The notes under the pieces were generated by a model. That model saw only the letters and a program-made list of their open reading frames with translations, was not told the origin of the DNA and made no database searches. Below are positions 17,453-25,545 of a DNA stretch of 64,000 nucleotides, piece by piece. Both the position numbers and the translations under genes were made by a program. This stretch comes from Thalassotalea_H sp040779345 (GTDB lineage: Bacteria > Pseudomonadota > Gammaproteobacteria > Enterobacterales > Alteromonadaceae), in contig JBFONU010000014.1 of NCBI GenBank assembly GCA_040779345.1, positions 33,886 through 97,885 of the forward strand, written 5' to 3'. The first letter of the stretch is position 1. Every line of letters begins with the position of its first letter.

Positions 17453-17974
17453 TTATTTTAGCCCAATCACTTGGTATTCACCCGATGTAATTAGCGTCAC
17501 TTCTATAGGCGCGTTTGTGGTGTTTTTCCAATACCATCCATGTGAACCGCCAAATGGTGCGGTGAAGCTGCCTTTCATTTCATTTGCGGTGGCTATGGTG
17601 TAACTTTCATAATAGCCAGTGGTGTCGCCTTCTGGCTCACCATGTAAATCGTGATAAAGTGCATTATCGCCACTTTGCCATTCATAGGTGAGTTTGGCGT
17701 ATTTTTTCATGGAAAATTTAAATTCAATCCCTCGCCTTGCCGGCACTGTAATAGTGACAGTATCATTGGCTTTTTTCACAAGTTCAGGATGGGGAATTGG
17801 CAGCGGTGTTATGTTTTCTGGCGCTAATTGTGTGAGCCCAATACGCTTGCCAATACCTGTTGGGTCAATATTGTATTCGGCAGGCAATATCGCAATTAAT
17901 AGCATAACAATGGCAAAAACAAACGCAGCAATCGTCAGTTTAATGAGTGATGAAGTAGAAATTGTAGTAGGCAT
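17453..17974 (-). CDS. Membrane-anchored protein paired with HupE
   Basis: The 173-aa protein has one N-terminal membrane anchor (LTIAAFVFAIVMLLIAILP) and a soluble domain outside the membrane with conserved-looking aromatic and Gly positions (FTAPFGGSHGWYWKN). It follows the HupE/UreJ gene by 19 bases and surely shares its operon. Similar small anchors accompany HupE-like permeases in marine gammaproteobacteria, from general knowledge. A role in metal uptake or metal sensing is plausible but unproven. Confidence 0.75.
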   Translation of the reverse strand: MPTTISTSSLIKLTIAAFVFAIVMLLIAILPAEYNIDPTGIGKRIGLTQLAPENITPLPIPHPELVKKANDTVTITVPARRGIEFKFSMKKYAKLTYEWQSGDNALYHDLHGEPEGDTTGYYESYTIATANEMKGSFTAPFGGSHGWYWKNTTNAPIEVTLITSGEYQVIGLK

Positions 17975-17993
17975 AGGTTTTTCTTATTATAAA

Positions 17994-18692
17994 TTAGTAA
18001 ATGAAATAGCCCGTTAATTGCAAACCAATAAGCATAAATCCTGCGCTCATTAATAAACCATTAGTCGTGTTAGAAAAGTGGATAAAACTGTGATGTTTTC
18101 GCCAAGCGTTAATTATTAGTACAATTAAGGCAAGTGCGGAAAACTGGCCTAACTCAACGCCAATGTTAAAGGCAATCAGGTTAGTGATTAAACCATCTTG
18201 TGCTAAAGAAAACTCTTGAATTTTGGTTACTAAACCAAAGCCATGGAACAGCCCAAAAATAAGCACCACAATACGAGGATCAGGTGTAAATTTGAGTGAT
18301 TTTTTAATGCCGCCTAAATTATCAAAAGCTTTATAAACCACTGAAAATGCGATAACCGCATCAATGAGGTAGGCATTCACTTGAATATTAGCGATAACCC
18401 CTAAAAGTAACGTTACGCTGTGACCCAAAGTGAACATGCTGACATAAAGGAGTATTTCTTTTGGTTTAAATAAAAAGAAAATAACCCCGACTAAAAATAA
18501 TAAATGATCATAACCTGTGATCATGTGCTTTGCGCCGATATACATAAAGGCAATAAATTGCACGCCACTATTATTAAGTAAAAAATTTCGGGTGTTTTCA
18601 TCAACACCGTGGGCAAATACATCGATTGAAACGCATGCTAGCGCGATAGTGATAGCGGTAATAATGAAAAATGAAGGAAATGATTTCAGCAC
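17994..18692 (-). CDS. HupE/UreJ-family membrane protein
   Basis: The 232-aa protein begins with GTG and a signal-like hydrophobic segment, followed by six more membrane helices. The family fingerprint is clear: KHMITGYDHLLFLVGVIFF and LGHSVTLLLG, with His and Asp residues in the membrane, then FGLFHGFGL. HupE and UreJ are nickel or cobalt permeases linked to hydrogenase and urease; this DUF-type branch without such genes nearby may carry another metal. First gene of a two-gene operon. Confidence 0.85.
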   Translation of the reverse strand: MLKSFPSFFIITAITIALACVSIDVFAHGVDENTRNFLLNNSGVQFIAFMYIGAKHMITGYDHLLFLVGVIFFLFKPKEILLYVSMFTLGHSVTLLLGVIANIQVNAYLIDAVIAFSVVYKAFDNLGGIKKSLKFTPDPRIVVLIFGLFHGFGLVTKIQEFSLAQDGLITNLIAFNIGVELGQFSALALIVLIINAWRKHHSFIHFSNTTNGLLMSAGFMLIGLQLTGYFIY

Positions 18693-18814
18693 AAAAAAAT
18701 TGCCGTAAAGTAAGAAAGTTTAATTATAGTGAATACCATATCACATCAACTGTATTGTACTAGTGGTATGTTCGACATTAGCTAGAGGGGCGTGTCATTA
18801 ATTTTTGACAATGA

Positions 18815-18840
18815 AGTAAAAAAGGGCGTGGAGCCCTTTA
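18815..18840 (-). terminator. Intrinsic terminator of the resident ferritin gene
   Basis: On the minus strand AAAGGGC, loop TCCAC, GCCCTTT is followed by TTTTAC, 20 bases past the ferritin stop at 18861. It still marks the true 3' end of the now split gene. Confidence 0.8.
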
Positions 18841-18860
18841 ATATAATCGTTTTTTTACGC

Positions 18861-19001
18861 TTAAGTATCTGTCATTACACTAGCGCTAGGGGTTTTTGCC
18901 ATTTCGGCTAAGTCTTTATCAACAAAAAATAGTGCATGGCCGTCATGTCCAACTAAATTAATTTTGTCTAGGACACTCTTAAACAGAGTTTCTTCTTCAT
19001 G
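18861..19001 (-). pseudogene. ftnA: Resident ferritin, 3' fragment (last 45 codons)
   Basis: The fragment reads EEETLFKSVLDKINLVGHDG and then HALFFVDKDLAEMAK to a stop. It aligns without gaps to the end of the intact ferritin at 19326-19856 and continues exactly where the 5' fragment at 30921-31305 stops (AEQH then EEETLFK). The ORF appears to start in the island at 19058, but those residues are not ferritin. It is the C-terminal helix region of the broken resident gene. Confidence 0.95.
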
Positions 19002-19010
19002 TTTATATCC
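18997..19010 (+). other. attL of the ferritin island
   Basis: Core TCATGT (18997-19002) followed by the arm TTATATCC. To the left is ferritin sequence (GTTTCTTCT on the plus strand). The crossover must lie within the shared TCATGTT. Confidence 0.85.
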
Positions 19011-19092
19011 CGAAAAAATATTTTTATTTCTAGTGGGCGGGTGGGTCGGATTAATCATTATATATAGCCTTTGTTAAGTAAATGCATAAAAT

Positions 19093-19185
19093 TAAACTTT
19101 ACATAAATCTTTTTTTTCGTAAAGTTTAATTTGTGTTGTAAATTTTTATTGAAAATATATAAGTAAAAATAGATCTAAACTTTAC
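19093..19185 (+). repeat. Left subterminal repeats of the island
   Basis: TAAACTTTAC at 19093-19102, its inverse GTAAAGTTTA at 19119-19128, TTTTATTGAAAA at 19144-19155 and TAAACTTTAC again at 19176-19185. The last three recur in the same order near the right end (30823-30898). They look like accessory binding sites for the recombinases. Confidence 0.75.
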
Positions 19186-19325
19186 ACTTTTAAGTCATAA
19201 CAATGACAATCTTAAGTATTAATTATCATAACATAAGAAAAGGGGTTAAATAACTGTAAGGTTCATTAACCTCGTCTTTGATGTACAATGCTCCCAACTT
19301 AGTTTTAATATTAAAAGGTAAATAT

Positions 19326-19856
19326 ATGCTAGCTTCTACAATGATTGATAAACTCAATACCCAAATAAACTTAGAATTTTATTCTTCAAACTTGTACTTA
19401 CAAATGAGTGCTTGGTGTGAAGATAAAGGTTTTGAAGGTGCGGCAGAGTTCATGCGTAAACATGCCGATGAAGAAATGGATCATATGAAGCGTCTATTTA
19501 CTTATGTTAGTGAAACAGGTGCAGTACCAGTAATTGGAACTATTGAAGCACCTAAAGATAAGTATGAGTCATTGGGTGAGGTGTTTCGCGAGACTTTAGA
19601 GCACGAAGAGATAGTAACAAAAGCGATAAATAATTTAGCTCATATGGCTTTTACATCACAAGATTACTCCACATTTAATTTTCTTCAATGGTATGTGTCA
19701 GAGCAGCATGAGGAACTTAAGCTCTTTAAAGGTATTTTAGATAAGATTGAGCTTGTAGGTGAAGATGGTAAAGCTTTGTTTTTCATTGATAAAGACTTGG
19801 CTGAACTCGCTAAGACTGGTACGGCAAGTATTATGTCTCCAGGGGCTGTAGTTTAG
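19326..19856 (+). CDS. ftnA: Ferritin carried by the island, intact
   Basis: The start is set at ATG 19326, behind AAAAGG, which aligns with the start of the resident ferritin; the longer frame from 19278 adds 16 unrelated residues. The 176-aa product keeps the ferroxidase ligands of bacterial FtnA (Glu in INLEFYSS, Glu and His in DEEMDHM, His-Glu in LEHEE, Gln and Glu in QWYVSEQ). It should form a 24-subunit iron-storage shell in the cytoplasm. It is clearly related to the split resident gene but diverged at many positions, so it is a separate lineage brought by the island and probably takes over the lost function. Confidence 0.94.
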   Translation: MLASTMIDKLNTQINLEFYSSNLYLQMSAWCEDKGFEGAAEFMRKHADEEMDHMKRLFTYVSETGAVPVIGTIEAPKDKYESLGEVFRETLEHEEIVTKAINNLAHMAFTSQDYSTFNFLQWYVSEQHEELKLFKGILDKIELVGEDGKALFFIDKDLAELAKTGTASIMSPGAVV

Positions 19857-19945
19857 TTCTAATTTAAATATAACTATTGCGCTTAACGGTATAGTGTTTT
19901 GGTATTGTTTAGCGCTTTATTGCAAATATCTTTCGTTCCGTTTAC

Positions 19946-20084
19946 TTTGTCAATGTCATGCCGCGATGCGGTTGCTATGCAAACATTGACAAAACACTCC
20001 ACTACAGAATAGTTTTGCAAGCGCTAAGCAATATTATTTTGATGAAATAAGAATAACTTTATTATCCATCACGCATGGCGTGAT
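19946..20084. other. Structured gap between ferritin and cargo
   Basis: The 365-base gap 19857-20221 has no gene. It holds a hairpin with 11-bp arms (TTTGTCAATGT at 19946 and ACATTGACAAA at 19983) enclosing a smaller one (CCGC-GAT-GCGG), and a second hairpin ATCACGC-ATG-GCGTGAT at 20068-20084. Neither has a T-run. Their role is unknown. Confidence 0.6.
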
Positions 20085-20221
20085 ATTCCTCCATTTAATA
20101 TTCCTCATGTATTTCATCAATAGTAGGTCATATCAATACAATTATATTTTGATTTAAATATAATTGTAACTTATATTATTTCAAGTATATAAAAGGATAA
20201 ATAGAAGGGAGGACTATAAAG

Positions 20222-21580
20222 ATGATAAAATTGATATTAGTTGGTATGCTTTGTTTGGTTAGCTTTTCAGGGATGACGGAGCCGACTAAAGAACAAACAG
20301 TTGAATATATAAGTAATATATTATGTACTGGCGATAAAACAATGGGATCTATAATACATTTCAGTAATGGTCGCACCGAATCTAATGATTTTGACATTGT
20401 GCATAAAGGTAAATGTATTGGTTTTGTATCCCATTTAAGAATTCAACCATGGGGGGATGGCACTAGTTGGTGGTATAAATATTTTGATTATGATAGTTCA
20501 TTCTCAAATAACTTCCCGAGAAATATGGATGGTTTTCATGCTAATTTTAGAGCATATGATTTCAATCAAGTAAAGTCCTTTAAACTTGTAAACATACAAG
20601 ATTATAATGTAGAGAAAGGTGAAGGAAGAATTCCTGAGGTGATTCCTCAAGTTACTAAGTTAACATTAAAATGTAAAAACTCCTGTAAAATGGACTACTA
20701 TTCTCATAATCCTTTTGATGGAAATGAATCTAAAAGAAATATTGCATTGCAGAAACTTAAACAAATTTTTGATAAGAATATTTTGAATCTATCTCCAGTA
20801 AAATTTAATATAAAACATTATAGTGATACTTTTGAAGATGCTCAGTCTATTCAAACCTATAAAAAAATAGAGTTCTTATTACCTCAATTACAGCGATCTG
20901 AATATAAAAAACTTGAAAATGGATTGAACCAATTGATTAAACTCAATGGGGGTATTACCGATGATATGTTTGGTAATGTAGATTCATCATCTCAAAAAGC
21001 AGAATCAACGACAAAATTAACAAACAATGCCATCAAGAATTACTATGATTATTGGGTAAACACTACTGAACCTAGTGTTGCCACGCACCCTTACTTTAAG
21101 CAAACTCAGCAACAACTTAAAAAGCTTTCTTTTCAAGAAGTATCAGATCGTGCTGAACGTTTATGTAGACGCTTAGATAATATGGTTTTTAATCAAAGAA
21201 ATTCTTCAGGTGAGCGCGAATGGAAATTGAGTTCAGGTGGGCAAGCTTCAATAAGTAAACATAAAGCATTCAATGGAATGATCGAGAATATGTTCTTTGG
21301 AAGTTATAACAATAACAATGACTCTGCTAAAGGAGAGGATACTCATTATTCTGGTATGATGATTATGCACTGGAGTCCTAAATATCAAATGTTTAAGGTA
21401 TTCATGGGGGGATTTTTTGGCCCTTGGATTTTGGAAAATGGCAATTATGTAGATGGCGATGATGCTTACTATCCTGGTGTTACAAATCAAACTACATGGG
21501 AAGGCACTCTAGAAATGCACCGAACATCTCGTAGATGCTCATTAATGGATAGTAATTATTCAACTAAATATGTTTCTTAG
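20222..21580 (+). CDS. Exported protein of unknown function, island cargo
   Basis: The 452-aa product starts behind a good GGGAGGA site and has a signal peptide (MIKLILVGMLCLVSFSGM), so it is periplasmic or surface-exposed. The mature part is rich in aromatic and Asn residues. It has paired Cys in the middle (LKCKNSCKMDYY) and a C-terminal block with GMMIMHWSPKYQMF and GGFFGPWILENG that looks like a compact beta domain. I recognise no family. It precedes a membrane-protein gene by 55 bases and probably forms a unit with it. Confidence 0.75.
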   Translation: MIKLILVGMLCLVSFSGMTEPTKEQTVEYISNILCTGDKTMGSIIHFSNGRTESNDFDIVHKGKCIGFVSHLRIQPWGDGTSWWYKYFDYDSSFSNNFPRNMDGFHANFRAYDFNQVKSFKLVNIQDYNVEKGEGRIPEVIPQVTKLTLKCKNSCKMDYYSHNPFDGNESKRNIALQKLKQIFDKNILNLSPVKFNIKHYSDTFEDAQSIQTYKKIEFLLPQLQRSEYKKLENGLNQLIKLNGGITDDMFGNVDSSSQKAESTTKLTNNAIKNYYDYWVNTTEPSVATHPYFKQTQQQLKKLSFQEVSDRAERLCRRLDNMVFNQRNSSGEREWKLSSGGQASISKHKAFNGMIENMFFGSYNNNNDSAKGEDTHYSGMMIMHWSPKYQMFKVFMGGFFGPWILENGNYVDGDDAYYPGVTNQTTWEGTLEMHRTSRRCSLMDSNYSTKYVS

Positions 21581-21635
21581 TATTGAAAAAACAGTGAAAT
21601 AAAACGGTTTTATAACAATAATTATAGGACTAATA

Positions 21636-22349
21636 ATGGATTTCTTCGATTATCTTACATTGACTGCGTTTATCTTTACTGTATTAGCTTTAAGCAGTAC
21701 AACCGTTCAACGTATAAATAAGGCAATACACAAATTTAATGAGTCATTGATGGGGAGTGGTTCAACTTTGTCACCGTTAGCTAAAAATACATTTGGCGAC
21801 ATAAAGCAGGTGTTCGTTGATGCTAATCAATTACCTGGTACTCTGATTGAAGAAAAGAAACTCTTCATATCAAGAAGAGCTGAGTGGCTATCGGGTAAGG
21901 AAATTGATAATGTAAAATTATCTGATATATCCCAAATTATGTATTCAAAAAAAGCTGCTGTTATTGAAAGATTAATTATATCCGCCTATGTTGCTACTCG
22001 ATGTATATTCCTGAAAGTCTACTTGTTTTTTGCATTTTTGTTTTTTTTGACAATAATTCTTTTGATTATTAAAGAAGTATTTGGAGTTGGAAGGGGTCTA
22101 CTTGATTTAGTTGGTCAAGGTGGAGCTTTCTTCTTTATCTTTAGTCTCTTTATTTCAATTAGTATTATTGTTTTTGCTTTAATTTTATATGTACTTTCAA
22201 TAACTCTATTATTTATTGAAAGAGTCCTTTCTGTAATTTGTTATAAAGAAGGTTGGCCAGTAGCCATAATTGGAATTTTATTAGCTTTACCTGGGATTTA
22301 TGATTTAGGCGTGAAAATAATTCCTAAGATATTATCTAATTTCACTTAA
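21636..22349 (+). CDS. Membrane protein of unknown function, island cargo
   Basis: The 237-aa product has an N-terminal hydrophobic segment (YLTLTAFIFTVLALSS), a soluble loop of about 80 residues, and three or four membrane helices (LKVYLFFAFLFFLTIILLII, GGAFFFIFSLFISISIIVF, PVAIIGILLALPGIYD). No family is recognised. A secreted protein beside a multi-helix membrane protein as island cargo fits a defence or toxin-immunity pair, but nothing in the sequence proves it. Confidence 0.72.
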   Translation: MDFFDYLTLTAFIFTVLALSSTTVQRINKAIHKFNESLMGSGSTLSPLAKNTFGDIKQVFVDANQLPGTLIEEKKLFISRRAEWLSGKEIDNVKLSDISQIMYSKKAAVIERLIISAYVATRCIFLKVYLFFAFLFFLTIILLIIKEVFGVGRGLLDLVGQGGAFFFIFSLFISISIIVFALILYVLSITLLFIERVLSVICYKEGWPVAIIGILLALPGIYDLGVKIIPKILSNFT

Positions 22350-22462
22350 ATGCCTTTAATCCAGTAGAGTAGAGATACTGTTCTTGCACTTTTATAGTAA
22401 TCAAAGATCTAATATACAGATAATCTATACACTAAAAAAGAGTAGCAATGATTACCTTTATG

Positions 22463-22490
22463 AATAAAGCATATTAACATATGCTTTATT
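22463..22490. terminator. Bidirectional terminator, convergent island genes
   Basis: AATAAAGCATAT and ATATGCTTTATT form a perfect 12-bp stem around TAAC, flanked by A- and T-rich ends. It lies between the plus-strand membrane protein and the minus-strand helicase, whose stop codon is inside the stem. Confidence 0.75.
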
Positions 22491-24693
22491 GTTCAAAGTA
22501 GTACTGCATTAGTGTTAGGCGCTCTGAAGTCTTCGATATCAACAGCTTTTGATAAAAAACGTTTTTACTCCCAACAAAAATCACTTGCTCTGTAGCTCTT
22601 GTAATAGCTGTATATAGTAGGTTCCTGTCTAGCATATGGCAGTCCTTGACAATAACGATAACTCGTTTGTATTGGCTGCCTTGGCTCTTGTGAACAGTCA
22701 TTGCGCTTGCACGTTCCAAATAAGGCATTTCACTGATATGAAAGTTAACGAAATTTCCATTAAAGTCCACTGTTATTATGTGTTTATTACGCTCAAAGCC
22801 AGTGACTTTACCTACGCTTCCATTACGGATACCACGTTGATAATCATTACGTTTACTCATTAGCAACTCACCCATACATACAGGGCAGTTATTGATGTTT
22901 GCACCAAGATGATTAAATTCATCATCTTGGAATAAAAGTTTATCTTTAGTTGTATCGAAAAATTTTAAATGATGTGCATTATTGATTTCTAAAACACCAG
23001 AGCTGGTTGTTCGCATTGGTGATAAAATAACGATGTCTTCTGAGTTGCCATTGCCTCCAAGTTTTTCGTAGATAGAGATTACAATTTCTTGAATATTGGA
23101 CTCCTCAGCTTCAATAAAACTAACTCCATTCCCAGCCCCGTTGAATTCGGTGAATTGCATTTCGCATCGATCATCAGGGAAGTTGCGAATTTTATTGGCG
23201 ATCATCGGAATGCCACTGGCTTCAGAAAAGCGCTTCGGAACGGATAAGTGTGTTTTTGGTAAGTCCATTTTTACCATGTTATGCAGGGTTAACCCCACAC
23301 CCACAGGTGGAAGTTGCTCATAATCTCCTGCAAAGATTATACGGCCTGTTTTAGGAATTTTTTTTAAGATGCGGTTTAATGATAAGGTATCAACCATGCT
23401 TGATTCATCAATAACAATGACGCTGTGTTCTTCAATTTTGGTGCTATCAACGTGAAACAGAAAACCTGCAATTGTCATTGCTTCCCTTTTTGTTGTCTCG
23501 GTAATGCGTTGAGCTGCCTTACCTGCTAAAGCCATCAGTATTATTTGAGAGGCAATCCTTGACTGTTCCAATACAAAACAAATAGCCTCAATTACTGTGG
23601 TTTTGCCGCAACCTGCTCCCCCGGTTAATAACATAATAGGGGAGTTGCAGGCCATGAGAACTGCATTGCGCTGCTCGACAGTTAGATCAAAACCAACACT
23701 TTGTTCGTATTGAGTTATAAAGTAATCGAATTGCATTTGTGGAATTTTAGGCAATTGTTTGCTTTTTAATTTTAAAATATTTTCCGCAATGGTTGATTCA
23801 ATAATATGCATACTGCCGACTTGTACCAAGTCACCAACTTTAATTGCAGTGCCATTGCTATAAGCGTGCGTTAACGCTTTTTCAGCAAGTTGTTTGGTGC
23901 CTAACTGCTTCTTTAGTTTAGTTTTTAACTGTATTTCTTTAAGGCACGTATTTCCATTACTAAAACCATCAAACAATGCGCCTTTTACGTAAGCTTCAAG
24001 GCGCTCAGGTGCATCATGTTTGAAAGAAAATCGATTAATGGCAAAAGCATCGATGAGTTTTAAATCCGCTTCAAAAGGTATTAAAAAATAGGGGTTGGTT
24101 GAGATCTTATCAAAAGTATCAATATCCCAAATATTTAATGCTCTTTCTGAAATATGAACGGGCACACCACATTCATCTAATAGTTGAACTGCGCCTAATG
24201 CTTCATAATCTCTTAGCTCAGTGATAATACGACCTGCAATATTTTTAGTGCAATGCTGTGCTAGTGTTTCAATATCGTTATTTCGTGCAATGTCATAAAG
24301 TTCATCACCAAGTTTTGCGATGAATTTTGCCTTATCTTCACCGACTCCAGTGACCCCTTTTAACAACGTGATCAAATTTTCATGTGCCGCTCGTTTAAAG
24401 GACAAATTGGTTGCATTAATCTGCCATTCAACTTTACTTTCACCATTGTTCCATTTGACGATATGTTCAGTAACATCTCCTTCAACCTGCCATGTATGAC
24501 CAACCCTGTATAACTTAGATAGACGGGCAATTTGATGATCTGCTTTTACAACAAAGCGTAAGTTCTTAGGGCATGTTGTTCGACAGGTGAAAATAATGCC
24601 GCCAAAGGCTATTCCGACTTTACGGATAGTCTTAATAACTACTTCCCCAGAAAATGTAGTCGGCATTTTCATGGGTGACTTAGCCGCTACCAT
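22486..24693 (-). CDS. RecD-like superfamily 1 DNA helicase
   Basis: The 735-aa protein has an N-terminal OB-like part and a helix-hairpin-helix region (GVTGVGEDKAKFIAKLG) as in RecD2. A SF1B helicase core follows with Walker A TGGAGCGKTT, Walker B VIVIDESSMVD, motif III GDYEQLPPVG, motif V MTVHKSQGSQ and motif VI LLYTAITRATEQ. It should unwind DNA 5' to 3' with ATP. It is the last gene of the six-gene recombinase operon and overlaps the preceding gene by 7 bases, so it probably helps the element replicate or process its circular form. A Cys pair (NCPVCMGELL) near residue 590 is extra. Confidence 0.9.
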   Translation of the reverse strand: MVAAKSPMKMPTTFSGEVVIKTIRKVGIAFGGIIFTCRTTCPKNLRFVVKADHQIARLSKLYRVGHTWQVEGDVTEHIVKWNNGESKVEWQINATNLSFKRAAHENLITLLKGVTGVGEDKAKFIAKLGDELYDIARNNDIETLAQHCTKNIAGRIITELRDYEALGAVQLLDECGVPVHISERALNIWDIDTFDKISTNPYFLIPFEADLKLIDAFAINRFSFKHDAPERLEAYVKGALFDGFSNGNTCLKEIQLKTKLKKQLGTKQLAEKALTHAYSNGTAIKVGDLVQVGSMHIIESTIAENILKLKSKQLPKIPQMQFDYFITQYEQSVGFDLTVEQRNAVLMACNSPIMLLTGGAGCGKTTVIEAICFVLEQSRIASQIILMALAGKAAQRITETTKREAMTIAGFLFHVDSTKIEEHSVIVIDESSMVDTLSLNRILKKIPKTGRIIFAGDYEQLPPVGVGLTLHNMVKMDLPKTHLSVPKRFSEASGIPMIANKIRNFPDDRCEMQFTEFNGAGNGVSFIEAEESNIQEIVISIYEKLGGNGNSEDIVILSPMRTTSSGVLEINNAHHLKFFDTTKDKLLFQDDEFNHLGANINNCPVCMGELLMSKRNDYQRGIRNGSVGKVTGFERNKHIITVDFNGNFVNFHISEMPYLERASAMTVHKSQGSQYKRVIVIVKDCHMLDRNLLYTAITRATEQVIFVGSKNVFYQKLLISKTSERLTLMQYYFEQ

Positions 24694-25133
24694 CGGCCTG
24701 TTTGTTCCATGTAAGCTTCAATTTTTTTTAGTAGCTGTAATTTATCTTCGAGCGTTGCATTTTTTTTGCGTTCTTGAAACAATTCTTCTTCAAGGGCAGC
24801 ATTGGTTTCTGCAATTTTATTAGCACGTTTTAATTTAGATGCATCAATTTTCGCAATTGTTTTGGAGGTGGCTTTATTCTCTGATGAACGGGTATCTTCT
24901 TCTAAAATTCCTTGTGCAATTAACTCATTAACTTTGTCATTGTATACTTTTGTGATTGCCTTCCCGCCAGTTAAAGTTTTACGACTTGCCAGACCAGAAT
25001 CTTCTGCAACAGTAACTTTATTAAGAGTATATCCAGGCGAAAGAATGTAATCTTCCCAATCACCTTCCTCATCACGTTTTTTAAAGAATGCTTTTAGCTT
25101 GGCAATGTTGGCTAATCCAATGGCTTGACTCAT
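24687..25133 (-). CDS. Small accessory protein with coiled coil (TnpC/GmtX-like?)
   Basis: The start is set at ATG 25133 behind GAGGA; an earlier ATG at 25154 lacks a site and overlaps the previous gene by 17 bases. The 148-aa product has an N-terminal part with a possible winged-helix pattern (LNKVTVAEDSGLASRKTLTG) and a long C-terminal coiled coil (about 95-145, heptads of Leu and Ala). Small coiled-coil proteins accompany the recombinases of Tn554 (TnpC) and other trios and act in target or orientation choice. The likeness here is of size and place only. Confidence 0.75.
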   Translation of the reverse strand: MSQAIGLANIAKLKAFFKKRDEEGDWEDYILSPGYTLNKVTVAEDSGLASRKTLTGGKAITKVYNDKVNELIAQGILEEDTRSSENKATSKTIAKIDASKLKRANKIAETNAALEEELFQERKKNATLEDKLQLLKKIEAYMEQTGRW

Positions 25134-25137
25134 ATAA

Positions 25138-25545
25138 CTATCCTCTAGGCTCAACTAGTTTTTGAAGATCAACGCCCATTGCCCTTGCGTTTTCAATCAT
25201 ATTTTCAATGAAAGCAAGTTGTGTTGAGTTTGTCTCTTTGCTTATTTCAATCTCGACTTTTAACTTTTCTTTATCTTTTTCTAGCTTTTTAATTGTTTTA
25301 ATTAATTTCGCTTTACTTGCACTAACCAAAACAGGGTCATCTGTAATACCACTTCTTCCTTGTTTCCTGGCTAGATATTCTGGGTAAATTACAGGATTAT
25401 TTGTCAATGATGGTTGTGTAATTTTTAAATCAAAGTCATTTTCAATTGCAGCTATTAATTCATTCCAGCCAAATTTTCCTTCCCATGTTCTTATTAGTAT
25501 ACGGATCTTATTTTCCATTTTACTTGTTAGTTTTACATAGCTCAT
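25138..25545 (-). CDS. Small helix-turn-helix-like accessory protein
   Basis: The 135-aa product overlaps the recombinase gene upstream by 4 bases (ATGA). Residues 1-60 look like a DNA-binding helical domain (WEGKFGWNELIAAIENDFDL, then ITQPSLTNN). Residues 75-120 form a coiled coil (KAKLIKTIKKLEKDKEKLKV). The family is not recognised. Its place between recombinase and coiled-coil gene suggests it is part of the integration machinery. Confidence 0.72.
   Translation of the reverse strand: MSYVKLTSKMENKIRILIRTWEGKFGWNELIAAIENDFDLKITQPSLTNNPVIYPEYLARKQGRSGITDDPVLVSASKAKLIKTIKKLEKDKEKLKVEIEISKETNSTQLAFIENMIENARAMGVDLQKLVEPRG

Noticed and set aside
18861..19058. 65-codon ORF as a separate gene
   Set aside because: Only the last 45 codons have meaning, as the end of the split ferritin; the start lies in island DNA.
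19200..19250. Fur box upstream of the island ferritin
   Set aside because: The AT-rich AATTATCATAAC stretch matches only part of the Fur consensus, too weak in sequence this AT-rich.
22636..22863. Plus-strand ORF inside the helicase
   Set aside because: Antisense shadow of conserved helicase motifs V and VI.
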